64,000 nucleotides of DNA from Synechococcus sp. JA-2-3B'a(2-13) (GTDB lineage: Bacteria; Cyanobacteriota; Cyanobacteriia; Thermostichales; Thermostichaceae), in contig NC_007776.1 of assembly GCF_000013225.1 (NCBI RefSeq), forward strand, positions 1,765,001-1,829,000, given 5' to 3'. Positions 24,719 through 33,789 of the stretch are shown here, piece after piece. The position numbers were made by a program, and so were the translations under genes. Numbering within the stretch: the stretch's first letter is position 1; every line of letters begins with the position of its first letter. Below the pieces are notes generated by a model that saw nothing but the letters and a program-made list of their open reading frames with translations, was not told the DNA's origin and did not search any database.

Positions 24719-25279
24719 TTATTCCCCCATCGAGAACTGGGCAAAAACCTGCCAGCGCTTGCCGTCGTGGAGGAGAAGCGTCAAAGCCGACGCCGTGAAG
24801 GAACTTTGAAAAAAACGGGTCTTGAACTGCGGCCAAGCGGCGCGAAAGTGGGCGGGGGTTAGATCTCGAAAGGCAACGGTCATGTGGGGCACAAACGGAC
24901 GGGCTTGAGCGGTTGTCTCTTTCTGGTTGAGAAGGATCCCCATGTGGTGATGGGCTTGAGCTTGTAGCCGCTGCAGTTCTGGGGAGGGCACGACATGGAT
25001 AAAAATGACGCGCGGTGCGAAGGCCCCAAAGCCGGATAGCTGGATGGAGACGGGGGTCTGACGCCTGGCAAAGGCCTCTAGGGATCCCGTCAAGGCCGGC
25101 AGATCGGAACTGGGCCACTCGAACGGCGGCACCAGAGTGATGTGGGGAGGCGAGCGCAGGGCCGCTTGGCTGGCAAATTGCTCGGCAAACTGCTGTTTGA
25201 TGGCTGTCACCTGCTCTTGCAGTGCTGGAGGGGGGAGCAGAGCAAGAAACAGTCGCTGCTTGGGGTTATCCACCAGCAT
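24719..25279 (-). CDS. thpR: RNA 2',3'-cyclic phosphodiesterase (2'-5' RNA ligase family)
   Basis: A 186-residue 2H phosphoesterase. The two diagnostic motifs are PPHITLVPPF (about residue 52) and VPHMTVAF (about residue 131). Family members hydrolyse 2',3'-cyclic phosphates on RNA or ligate tRNA halves in vitro. The ATG at 25279 (MLVDNPKQRLFLALLPP) is preferred over an upstream TTG. The gene is convergent with gap2 and divergent from the ferredoxin gene, with only a 59-bp gap for both promoters. Confidence 0.88.
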   Translation of the reverse strand: MLVDNPKQRLFLALLPPPALQEQVTAIKQQFAEQFASQAALRSPPHITLVPPFEWPSSDLPALTGSLEAFARRQTPVSIQLSGFGAFAPRVIFIHVVPSPELQRLQAQAHHHMGILLNQKETTAQARPFVPHMTVAFRDLTPAHFRAAWPQFKTRFFQSSFTASALTLLLHDGKRWQVFAQFSMGE

Positions 25280-25338
25280 CGGTAAGAACCTAGAGAACAG
25301 GGGATAATGCAACTGTAGCCAAGCCCAAACATCTTGTT

Positions 25339-25788
25339 ATGTCGCGTCCTGTCGCTTCTTCCCCTATCCTGGATCCCTCCTCGACAACCGGATCCCCAGG
25401 CCAAGCGCCTCAGCCGGCTCCCATTCCGCCCTACCAGTGGCATTTGTTCCTTTGTGCAGATCAAACCAAGCCCAAATGTTGTGAGAAAGCCGTGGGATTG
25501 GAAGCCTGGGACTATTTGAAATCGCGGATCAAGGAATTGAACCTGGAAATCGGGAGCGGGGGATCCCTGCGGGTACACCGCACCAAAGCCAACTGCCTGC
25601 GGGCATGCGACTATGCTGTTCCTGGCCCTGTGCTGCTGGTCTATCCCGGTGGGTTTTGGTACCACTCGGTCACGCCGGAGGTGGTGGAGGAGATTCTTCA
25701 AAAGCACATCTTGGGAGGGATCCCTGTTGTTGAGTATCTGGTAGCCCAAGATACCCTCAGCGCCCCTGATCCAAAAGGGCATGGATAG
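25339..25788 (+). CDS. Thioredoxin-like 2Fe-2S ferredoxin
   Basis: A 149-residue protein with a disordered Pro/Ser-rich start (about residues 1-30) and then a thioredoxin-fold 2Fe-2S domain. The cysteine ligands are spread as C (FLCADQTKPKCCE) and C (NCLRACDYAVPGPVLLVYP), matching Shethna-type ferredoxins. The likely role is electron transfer with an unknown partner. The 3' end overlaps the convergent plsC by about 30 bp. Confidence 0.86.
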   Translation: MSRPVASSPILDPSSTTGSPGQAPQPAPIPPYQWHLFLCADQTKPKCCEKAVGLEAWDYLKSRIKELNLEIGSGGSLRVHRTKANCLRACDYAVPGPVLLVYPGGFWYHSVTPEVVEEILQKHILGGIPVVEYLVAQDTLSAPDPKGHG

Positions 25789-26389
25789 CCTGCACGCACT
25801 CTGCCGTCACCCGCTGCAAATCGGCCTTATCGCTGGAAGCGGGGGGGAGAATCAGGTTGCCAATGCGCACCGTGATGGGGCAGAACAAACGCGGCCACCG
25901 GGATCCCTTGGGCAAGACCTTTTCCGTGCCCCAAAGGGCTACAGGCAGCAGAGGCGTTTGGGTGCGGGCTGCAACCAAGGCCGCTCCCAAGTGGGGCTGA
26001 GGAATGCGGCCATCGGGGGTACGAGTGCCATTCAAAAAGATCCCTACCGCCCATCCCTGCGCCAAAGCTGCTTCCGTGGCCCGCAGGGCAGCGCGGTCAG
26101 AGCCGCCTCTTTTGACCGGGTAGGCGCCGTAGAGCTGGATCACCTGCTTCAGCCCCGGCACCCGAAACAGCTCTTCCTTGGCCATGAAGGCCACCGGGCG
26201 GCGCACCGCATTGGCCACCAGCGGCGGATCCAAATGGCTGGCGTGGTTGCTGACGACGATGAGGGATCCCTGGCGAGGCACGTTTTCCTGCCCATAGGTG
26301 CGCCCAAAATACAGTCCCCGAAACAAGGGGTTGACCACCAGCCACTTGAGCAGCCAGTAGGCCAACCAATCCCGGCGGCGATAACCCAT
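25757..26389 (-). CDS. plsC: 1-acyl-sn-glycerol-3-phosphate acyltransferase family
   Basis: A 210-residue membrane-associated acyltransferase of phospholipid synthesis. The HX4D catalytic box is NHASHLDPP (about residue 48). Motif III, usually FPEGTRS, reads FLNGTRTPDG, so the Glu that helps hold the glycerol-phosphate is Asn here. The ATG at 26389 is taken over an in-frame TTG four codons earlier. Substrate (lysophosphatidate or another acyl acceptor) is not certain, in part because of that change. Confidence 0.88.
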   Translation of the reverse strand: MGYRRRDWLAYWLLKWLVVNPLFRGLYFGRTYGQENVPRQGSLIVVSNHASHLDPPLVANAVRRPVAFMAKEELFRVPGLKQVIQLYGAYPVKRGGSDRAALRATEAALAQGWAVGIFLNGTRTPDGRIPQPHLGAALVAARTQTPLLPVALWGTEKVLPKGSRWPRLFCPITVRIGNLILPPASSDKADLQRVTAECVQAIHALLDQGR

Positions 26390-26476
26390 CTGTGAGTCCA
26401 ACGATCCCTGCCACTCCGGCAGCAGTTCCCTCTCTGAGTGTAGTGGAGGGTGGGTGCTGAAGGGGATCCCTGGGCT

Positions 26477-27229
26477 TCAGCTCTCCAAATCGGGATCCTC
26501 ACCCAAAGCCCGCAATCTTGCCGCCAGACGCTCCGCCCGTTGACGTTCCTGTTCCGCCCGTTGGCGTTCTTGTTCGGCTCTTTGGCGTTCTTGTTCCGCC
26601 CGTTGACGTTCCTGCTCCGCCCGTTCCCGCTCCAACTCAGCCCGTTCATCGCCGGTCAGCAGCAACTGCCCTTGGGCATCACACCAGCGCAGCCAGCGAG
26701 CTTGTTTCCCCTCAAAAACGCCTTCCCACACCGTCAGGCCCAGCCCCACCTGTTCTAGCCAGGTCTCGGTCATTTCCGCGTAGTGGCGGCCCCGCAGTTC
26801 GAAAATGCGCAACTCCTCTGGCCCCAGCTCATGATTGGGATCGAAGACCGCGTAGTAGCTAACTCGCATCTGCTCATAACGGCTCAGCTTGCCTTCCAGC
26901 TCGTCGCCTTCGCGGTTGGAGACGATCTCGATCACCACATCCGGCGGCTTGTCAAATTGCCAGAGCAGGTAGCAACGGTTTTGCTTCTCCCACCATTGCT
27001 CCGGCACCGTGACGTCCAGGCTGAGAAAAACATCCGGCACAATCGGGGGCCGACCGATGGCGGTGTAGATGCCTACATTTGCCGCTGCTAAAAAGGTTTT
27101 GCCGCGCAAAGCGCTGTAGAGAGCCCCTGTCAAGAGGCGCTGCTGCTTTTCGGAGGCGAAATTATCCACCGGGGTATCGTCCTCCGTCACAAGGTCGGCA
27201 ACGTCGGGAACCAGCAGTTCAGTATCCAT
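26477..27229 (-). CDS. Uma2-family (DUF820) nuclease-like protein with coiled-coil tail
   Basis: A 250-residue protein. The N-terminal 190 residues are the DUF820/Uma2 restriction-endonuclease-like fold: PDVFLSLDVT, DVVIEIVSNREGDE and KLSRYEQMRVSYYAVFDP carry the PD-(D/E)xK-like acidic residues. The tail is a highly charged coiled coil made of near-identical seven-residue units (EQERQRA) encoded by a 21-bp tandem repeat. The family is strongly expanded in cyanobacteria; its cellular role is unknown. Confidence 0.88.
   Translation of the reverse strand: MDTELLVPDVADLVTEDDTPVDNFASEKQQRLLTGALYSALRGKTFLAAANVGIYTAIGRPPIVPDVFLSLDVTVPEQWWEKQNRCYLLWQFDKPPDVVIEIVSNREGDELEGKLSRYEQMRVSYYAVFDPNHELGPEELRIFELRGRHYAEMTETWLEQVGLGLTVWEGVFEGKQARWLRWCDAQGQLLLTGDERAELERERAEQERQRAEQERQRAEQERQRAEQERQRAERLAARLRALGEDPDLES
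26529..26633 (-). repeat. 21-bp tandem repeat, five units, in a Uma2 gene
   Basis: Five contiguous 21-bp units (starts 26529, 26550, 26571, 26592, 26613) based on TGTTCCGCCCGTTGACGTTC. They encode the EQERQRA heptads of the coiled-coil tail. The unit length is a multiple of three, so copy-number change would stay in frame. Confidence 0.9.
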
Positions 27230-27361
27230 GGGCAGATGGGGGTGGGGATGCCAGTGATCTTAGCTGCTCACCTCAGGGATCCTCTGCTCCCTGAGAAACA
27301 GAGAAAACAGAGTCCTCGAGCAAGCCCAGGTACAATCGAGAAAGCTTTACTTAACGATGAT

Positions 27362-27401
27362 TTCTTTTTCTTCGCTGCTCGTTCTTTTTCTTCGCTGCTC
27401 G
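27362..27401 (+). repeat. Perfect 20-bp tandem duplication before a GNAT gene
   Basis: The 20-mer TTCTTTTTCTTCGCTGCTCG occurs twice back to back, ending directly at the likely start codon at 27402. Because 20 is not a multiple of three, it changes which upstream ATG is in frame. Confidence 0.95.
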
Positions 27402-27881
27402 ATGCAGATCGACATCCGTCCTGCGGAAAACTCGGACAGTGCGGCTCTGCTCCACATTTTGCAAGTGGTCTTTGCGGAGTATCCAGGCTGTGTATTGGAC
27501 ATCGAAGAGGTGCCGGAGTTGCTTCAGCCTGCCACAGCTTTCGCGGAGATGGGGGGATCCCTTTGGGTGGCGCAGCATCAGGATCAAGTGGTCGGCTGTG
27601 TCGGCCTTGTGCCCGATGGGATCCCTGGGCGAATGGAGCTGAAAAAACTCTACACCCTGCCCGCAGTGCGGGGTCGAGGTTTGGGTCGGCGTTTGATTGA
27701 ACAGGCCGAATTTGCGGCTCGGCAGCAGCAGGCGGACTCTCTGCATCTGTGGACAGATACTCGCTTCACGACGGCTCATCGGGTTTATGAGCGGCTCGGC
27801 TATGTGCGTCTGCCGGAAATTCGTGAATTGCACGATCGCAGCAACTCTGTGGAGTATCACTACGAAAAGCATCTCCATTGA
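27402..27881 (+). CDS. GNAT-family N-acetyltransferase
   Basis: A 159-residue acetyltransferase. The acetyl-CoA pyrophosphate loop is RGRGLGRRLIEQAEFAA (about residue 89), preceded by the strand MELKKLYTLPAVRG. The C-terminal RVYERLGYVRLPE is also typical. I chose ATG 27402 (MQIDIRPAENSD), where GNAT similarity starts; an ATG at 27357 would add residues translated from the 20-bp duplication. The stop overlaps the start region of the next gene. The acetyl acceptor is unknown. Confidence 0.87.
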   Translation: MQIDIRPAENSDSAALLHILQVVFAEYPGCVLDIEEVPELLQPATAFAEMGGSLWVAQHQDQVVGCVGLVPDGIPGRMELKKLYTLPAVRGRGLGRRLIEQAEFAARQQQADSLHLWTDTRFTTAHRVYERLGYVRLPEIRELHDRSNSVEYHYEKHLH

Positions 27882-29008
27882 GGGTTGGGCTGTTGAACTG
27901 TGATGTGCTGGTGATCGGCTGTGGGGTGGTGGGCTGTGCCATCGCCTACGAATTGTCTGCGGCTGGCCTATCGGTGGTTGGGATCGATGCCGGGGATCCT
28001 GCCGCCGGCTCGACAGGGGCAGCTCTGGGGGTATTGGTGGGCATTTCCAGTCGGCAAGCGGGTGGGGAGACGGTTCAGCTTCGCCTGAAAAGCCTGGAGC
28101 TGTTCGATCCCCTAATCGCGCGGCTGGAGGAAGACCTGGGCCGGAGTTTGCCCGTCAATCGGCGCGGCATTCTCAAACTCCTCAGGGAGGAGGAAGTGGA
28201 AGCTTGGCAAGAAACCCTGGTGGCCCGCCGACAAGCAGGTTACCGCCTAGATCTGCTCAGCCTTGCCGAAGTGGGATCCCTGCAGCCCGGCCTGCGCAGC
28301 GACCTGGCGGCGGCCATCTACTCTCCCCAGGATCGACAAGTCCAACCCAAGCTCCTAACCCAGGCTCTCTTGGAAGCAGCCCAACGCAAGGGATCCCGCT
28401 TTTTCTTCCACCAGCCTGTCCAGAAGATTCAGCGCAGCTCGGATCCCCCCTTTCGCCTGCAAACGGTCTACACGCCCGCTCTCACCCTCTCGGCAGGGCA
28501 CGTCATCCTGGCGGCAGGTCTGGGCAGCTCTCCTCTGGCCAAAGAGCTGGGGCTGCAGGTGCCGCTGCAAGCGGTCAAAGGTCAGGCCCTGCGGGTCAAA
28601 GCCCCCGGGATCCCCCTGGGGCCCGTGGTCACCGACGCGGATCTGCATCTGGTTCCCCTGGGGGATGGATCCCTGTGGGTGGGGGCAACAGTGGAATTTC
28701 AGGCCCCTCATCCCGAGCCGACGCTGCTGGCGCTACAAGATCTGCTGGCCCGCGCCATCCGACTCTGCCCGGCTTTGGCCGCAGCGACTTTGTTGGATCA
28801 TTGGGCCGGCCATCGGCCTCGACCAGTGGGACAGCGCGCCCCCATCCTGGGTTGGGCTCCTGGCTACGCCAATCTGCTCATTGCCACCGGCCATTATCGC
28901 AATGGAGTGTTGCTGGCCCCGATCAGCGCCGCCATCCTGCGGGACTTGGTACTGAAAGGGGAAACAGCCCTCTGTGATCTAGGGCCCTTTGCCCCCAGAC
29001 AGGGCTGA
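27878..29008 (+). CDS. FAD-dependent amine oxidoreductase (DAO/glycine-oxidase-like)
   Basis: A 376-residue DAO-superfamily flavoenzyme. The N-terminal dinucleotide motif VIGCGVVGCAIAYEL is followed by GSTGAALGVL, and the C-terminal FAD segment ATGHYRNGVLLAP is typical of ThiO/glycine oxidase. In cyanobacteria such enzymes can supply iminoglycine for thiamin, but no thi genes are nearby, so the substrate is open. The start is uncertain: TTG 27878 overlaps the GNAT stop, and TTG or GTG codons 15-30 bases later are equally possible. Confidence 0.85.
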   Translation: MRVGLLNCDVLVIGCGVVGCAIAYELSAAGLSVVGIDAGDPAAGSTGAALGVLVGISSRQAGGETVQLRLKSLELFDPLIARLEEDLGRSLPVNRRGILKLLREEEVEAWQETLVARRQAGYRLDLLSLAEVGSLQPGLRSDLAAAIYSPQDRQVQPKLLTQALLEAAQRKGSRFFFHQPVQKIQRSSDPPFRLQTVYTPALTLSAGHVILAAGLGSSPLAKELGLQVPLQAVKGQALRVKAPGIPLGPVVTDADLHLVPLGDGSLWVGATVEFQAPHPEPTLLALQDLLARAIRLCPALAAATLLDHWAGHRPRPVGQRAPILGWAPGYANLLIATGHYRNGVLLAPISAAILRDLVLKGETALCDLGPFAPRQG

Positions 29009-29124
29009 GCCCGTATCCATCTTCCGGCTCTCGGCCCGCCGATGGACAGGACATATGTCAGAATGAAAGGCTGCCTGGTTAGGATCGGATCGTCCGTTGA
29101 GTAGCCCATAAGGAGAAGAGAGCC

Positions 29125-29424
29125 TTGCCGAAGTTCGCCCTAAAAGCCCTCTGGTTGGAAAACGATTTGGCTATTGCCGTCGATCAGGTGGTGGCCAAAA
29201 ACCGCAGCCCCCTCACCCACTACTTTTTCTGGCCGCGGGATGACGCTTGGGAGCAGCTTAAGGCTGAGCTGGAAAGCAAAACTTGGATCAGCGAAGTGGA
29301 TCGCATCGAGCTGCTTAACCGAGCCACCGAACTCATCAACTACTGGCAAAACGGCGGGCGCAACCGCCCCATCAGCGAAGCCCAGGCCCAGTTTCCCGAC
29401 ATCCTGATCGGCGGCAACTCCTAG
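29125..29424 (+). CDS. ycf65: Ribosomal protein PSRP-3/Ycf65 (cS23)
   Basis: A 99-residue small-subunit ribosomal protein shared by cyanobacteria and plastids. The signature [20 protein letters not shown] and the downstream [17 protein letters not shown] helix are intact, and the length is normal. Translation begins at a TTG (29125), preceded by AAGGAGAAGAG. It lies upstream of groEL but is separated from it by an independent regulated promoter. Confidence 0.93.
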   Translation: MPKFALKALWLENDLAIAVDQVVAKNRSPLTHYFFWPRDDAWEQLKAELESKTWISEVDRIELLNRATELINYWQNGGRNRPISEAQAQFPDILIGGNS

Positions 29425-29470
29425 CCCTCTCCCCCCTGTCAGCCAAAACGTGACTCCGGATCTGCCCATC

Positions 29471-29525
29471 TTGCTCAGGCTCCCGTCTTTGAGCTAGATT
29501 GGCACTCGGGAGTTTAGAGTGCTAA
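29471..29525 (+). promoter_or_regulatory. groEL promoter with CIRCE operator
   Basis: The inverted repeat TTGGCACTC-N9-GAGTGCTAA spans 29499-29525 and differs from the consensus CIRCE (TTAGCACTC-N9-GAGTGCTAA) at one base. A plausible sigma-70 promoter (TTGCTC, 18-bp spacer, TAGATT at 29495-29500) overlaps its left edge. HrcA bound here would repress the chaperonin gene until heat shock. Confidence 0.92.
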
Positions 29526-29536
29526 CTCCCTGCTAG

Positions 29537-31243
<1,707 letters not shown>

Positions 31244-31273
31244 TCTTGCGAAAGTGAGCTTTCTGGGAAGGGA

Positions 31274-31669
31274 TCAGTCTTGGATGTACTCCTCGCCGGA
31301 GATCAGGGCAGCTTCAGCTTTTTGAAACTCCCTGCCCAAGTAGGCCGCATGGCTGAGCTGGGAGACCACTTTCTCCTGCTCTTTTTCAAAGATCTGCACA
31401 CACAGTTCTTTGGCCGTGCGCCCAACGTACACCCGTTCAGGGGATCGGTTGACGGAGCCCTTTGCCGGGATCACAGCTCCTGTTTCCGGATCGGTGGCCA
31501 GCCCCCGCTCATTGATGACGGTGCTGTAGTACTTGGCGCAAATGAGGTTCTGCTCCCGATCCAAGTAGATGACGAAATAGCCCGCCGGATCCAGATCCAG
31601 GGGGCGGCGGGAGAGATGGTCGTCAATGCTGCGAATCTGCTCGCTCAGGGGCTTGGAGGAAGGGGACAT
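31274..31669 (-). CDS. DUF4346 domain protein
   Basis: A 131-residue soluble protein matching the cyanobacterial DUF4346 pattern, for example DLDPAGYFVIYLDREQNLI and the C-terminal LSHAAYLGREFQKAEAAL. ATG 31669 (MSPSSKPLSEQIRSID) is where recognisable sequence begins. It is convergent with groEL and 30 bp from it. The function of the family is not known. Confidence 0.8.
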   Translation of the reverse strand: MSPSSKPLSEQIRSIDDHLSRRPLDLDPAGYFVIYLDREQNLICAKYYSTVINERGLATDPETGAVIPAKGSVNRSPERVYVGRTAKELCVQIFEKEQEKVVSQLSHAAYLGREFQKAEAALISGEEYIQD

Positions 31670-31867
31670 AGAACGGCTGACCCAGAACCACACAGGAGAA
31701 ACGTAGCCGGGACTACTTTTGGCTGCTCTCATTGTGGCAGATGAACCCAATCTTTGGGCAGCCTTTGGGGTGGTTGACTTCCTTCCCAGCTTGAACGGTG
31801 GGGCTGGTCATATACCCGATGAAGGGGATCCTGTGCGGGCCATCCACCTGAGGTCTCAGAGCTTGGA

Positions 31868-32500
31868 TTAGCGCGGGGCAACCCGATAGAACCGAGTGGC
31901 CGTCACCCACTGGTCCGAAGGGATCCCCTCGACGATGATGGCGCGGGCAATGGCATTGCCCAGTTGGGATCCCCGCACCCGCACGTCGGCAAAGGAGCCA
32001 CTCTGCTCAAAAGAGGCAATCTCCTGGAAGTTCAGCGGACGGGGAGAGGCCACCGCCAACACCTGGGCTTGGCCGAAGGGTGGAGCGATGGTCAACCGAT
32101 AGCTGGCCCCTGGCGGCGGGAAGGTGCGCACTTCTCCGGCCCGCAGAAACTCGTTGCCACCGGAAAAGCGGTTGGGCAAAATCAGATGGGTACGGCCATC
32201 GGCTTGGATGCTGAACAGGTAAACGTAGGCATCGCGGTTGGTGCTCAGGGTAATGGCAATCGGCTCGCCAGGCCGGTAGATGGGGTTAGACCCGTGCCGA
32301 TCCAGCTCCAGATTCACCCGCAGGTCGGAAGGAACGGGGTTGACAATGATGGAGCGAGTGCCAGCATCCAACTGACGGGTATCGGCCAGTTGCAGCCTCT
32401 GTAAAGGAGGGTAGATGCCCAGGGTTTGCGGAAAAACGGCGGTGGCCGGAGCTACAGACAGCCCCAAAGCCAGCGGTAGGAAAAGCAGTTTGGCATTCAT
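31868..32500 (-). CDS. Secreted DUF4384 domain protein
   Basis: A 210-residue protein with a cleavable-looking signal peptide (MNAKLLFLPLALGLSVAPATA), so probably periplasmic or lipid-surface exposed. The central region (RPGEPIAITLSTNRDAYVYL, then ADGRTHLILPNRF) is a DUF4384 beta-sandwich, often found in surface or protease-linked proteins. No catalytic residues are recognisable. It stands alone. Confidence 0.83.
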   Translation of the reverse strand: MNAKLLFLPLALGLSVAPATAVFPQTLGIYPPLQRLQLADTRQLDAGTRSIIVNPVPSDLRVNLELDRHGSNPIYRPGEPIAITLSTNRDAYVYLFSIQADGRTHLILPNRFSGGNEFLRAGEVRTFPPPGASYRLTIAPPFGQAQVLAVASPRPLNFQEIASFEQSGSFADVRVRGSQLGNAIARAIIVEGIPSDQWVTATRFYRVAPR

Positions 32501-32737
32501 GGTTCACACCCAATCAATGGCTATGTTCATCCTAGGAAGGGGCGCAGGTTATGCAGGTCAGGCTTTGCGCAATCTCCAATCTCTTGCCGCGGCAGTTTCT
32601 CCTGCTGCAGATGGCACCCCCAAGAGGGAAAAGACGGTAAACCAGCGGGGGCACGGCTCTGTTCTCGGTACCTGGGATGGGAATTGGGGGCAACACGTTT
32701 GGCAAGGGTTAATCTACAGGTAAGGGATCCCTTCCTC

Positions 32738-33208
32738 ATGCCAGCTTCCCAGTCAACCCCCAACTTGCTCATGGCTCACGACAGCTACCAAGAAGGCATC
32801 GCAGCGGTACAAGCGGGCGATTTCCAGGCTGCCATCCAAGCGTTTCGCCAGGCGGTTGCTGCCGATCCAACCCATACCGAAGCTCGTTACAAGCTGGCCT
32901 GGGTACTGGGCATGAGCGGCTATCTGGATCCGGCCCTGACAGAGCTGGAAGCCGTTTTGGCGGCAGATCCCAACCATGTGGCAGCCCATTACAATCGAGG
33001 GGCCCTCCTCTTGCAAAAGGCCCAACTGGAAGCCGATGAGGACGGACAAATCGATCTGGCCGTTCTGCAACAGGCGGAAGCAGCCTTTCAAGCGGTGATG
33101 CGCTTGGATCCCACCGACCAACGGGCCTTTGCCTTCCTCAATTTGGTCAAGCGGGCCATTCGCAACCATCAGGCGTCCACTCAGGTCTCCGGCGGCAGTG
33201 GCGGGTAA
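32738..33208 (+). CDS. Tetratricopeptide repeat protein
   Basis: A 156-residue protein with about three TPR-type helix pairs (GIAAVQAGDFQAAIQAFRQA; LDPALTELEAVLAADPNHVA; LQQAEAAFQAVMRLDPTDQR). No signal peptide. ATG codons at 32738 and 32771 are both possible; the first has an AAGGG about 12 bases upstream. Family role: protein-protein scaffold; partners unknown. Confidence 0.83.
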   Translation: MPASQSTPNLLMAHDSYQEGIAAVQAGDFQAAIQAFRQAVAADPTHTEARYKLAWVLGMSGYLDPALTELEAVLAADPNHVAAHYNRGALLLQKAQLEADEDGQIDLAVLQQAEAAFQAVMRLDPTDQRAFAFLNLVKRAIRNHQASTQVSGGSGG

Positions 33209-33294
33209 ATCTGTGGAGGTTGTGGTCGGCTGGTGATTGCACAGCCTGAAGCCCATTGCGTAACATAAGTAAAGCCTGGGGATCCCGGCAATTT

Positions 33295-33379
33295 GGAGAG
33301 GTGTCCGAGCGGTTTAAGGAAGCAGTCTTGAAAACTGCCGTGGTTGACGCCACCGTGGGTTCGAATCCCACCCTCTCCG
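33295..33379 (+). tRNA. tRNA-Ser (UGA)
   Basis: The acceptor stem GGAGAGG pairs with CCTCTCC, discriminator G at 33379. The anticodon loop CTTGAAA carries TGA. The long variable arm typical of serine tRNAs follows, and the T-arm reads GGGTTCGAATCCC. CCA is not encoded. It lies just before the second defence island, a common integration site type. Confidence 0.96.
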
Positions 33380-33449
33380 TTTATCTTGAGGTAAAGCCCA
33401 ACGGGTCGAAGCTACAGAGATTCACTGGCCCAGAGGGGGAGCTATCCAC

Positions 33450-33644
33450 ATGACCATCCTTGATTTATCGACCTTGACCACTCAACAGCTCAAAGACATA
33501 GCTTGGCAGTTGCGGGGCACTCCCGCAGTGGAGCCCATCTATCGGGAACTGGGATCCCGACCCAAGAGCATAGTGATTGCACCTGAAGATCCCCAGTGGA
33601 CAGAAAAGGTTAACCAAATCCTCACAGAGGGATCCCCATCCTGA
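33450..33644 (+). CDS. Small hypothetical protein (64 aa)
   Basis: A 64-residue frame beginning MTILDLSTLTTQQLKDIAWQ and ending ILTEGSPS, with a GAGGGGGAG ribosome site. It contains two GGGATCCC sites (33550, 33628), so it belongs to the native chromosome rather than the island that follows. I recognise no domain. Confidence 0.6.
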   Translation: MTILDLSTLTTQQLKDIAWQLRGTPAVEPIYRELGSRPKSIVIAPEDPQWTEKVNQILTEGSPS

Positions 33645-33789
33645 CCGTCGCATCCCAAACAAGGCGGGACATGAATATCGAACAGCCGTCCTTGCCTGCC
33701 TGTGTCAGCTCTGCTAAATACTAAACACCCCCCACAGTTCCTTTAGTTGAAGAGAGGGTCACCATCTTGGGTAGCAGGAGCTAGCCGCA

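Noticed and set aside
26529-26633. 21-bp repeats as a minisatellite with an independent function
   Set aside because: Fully explained as codons for the EQERQRA coiled coil.
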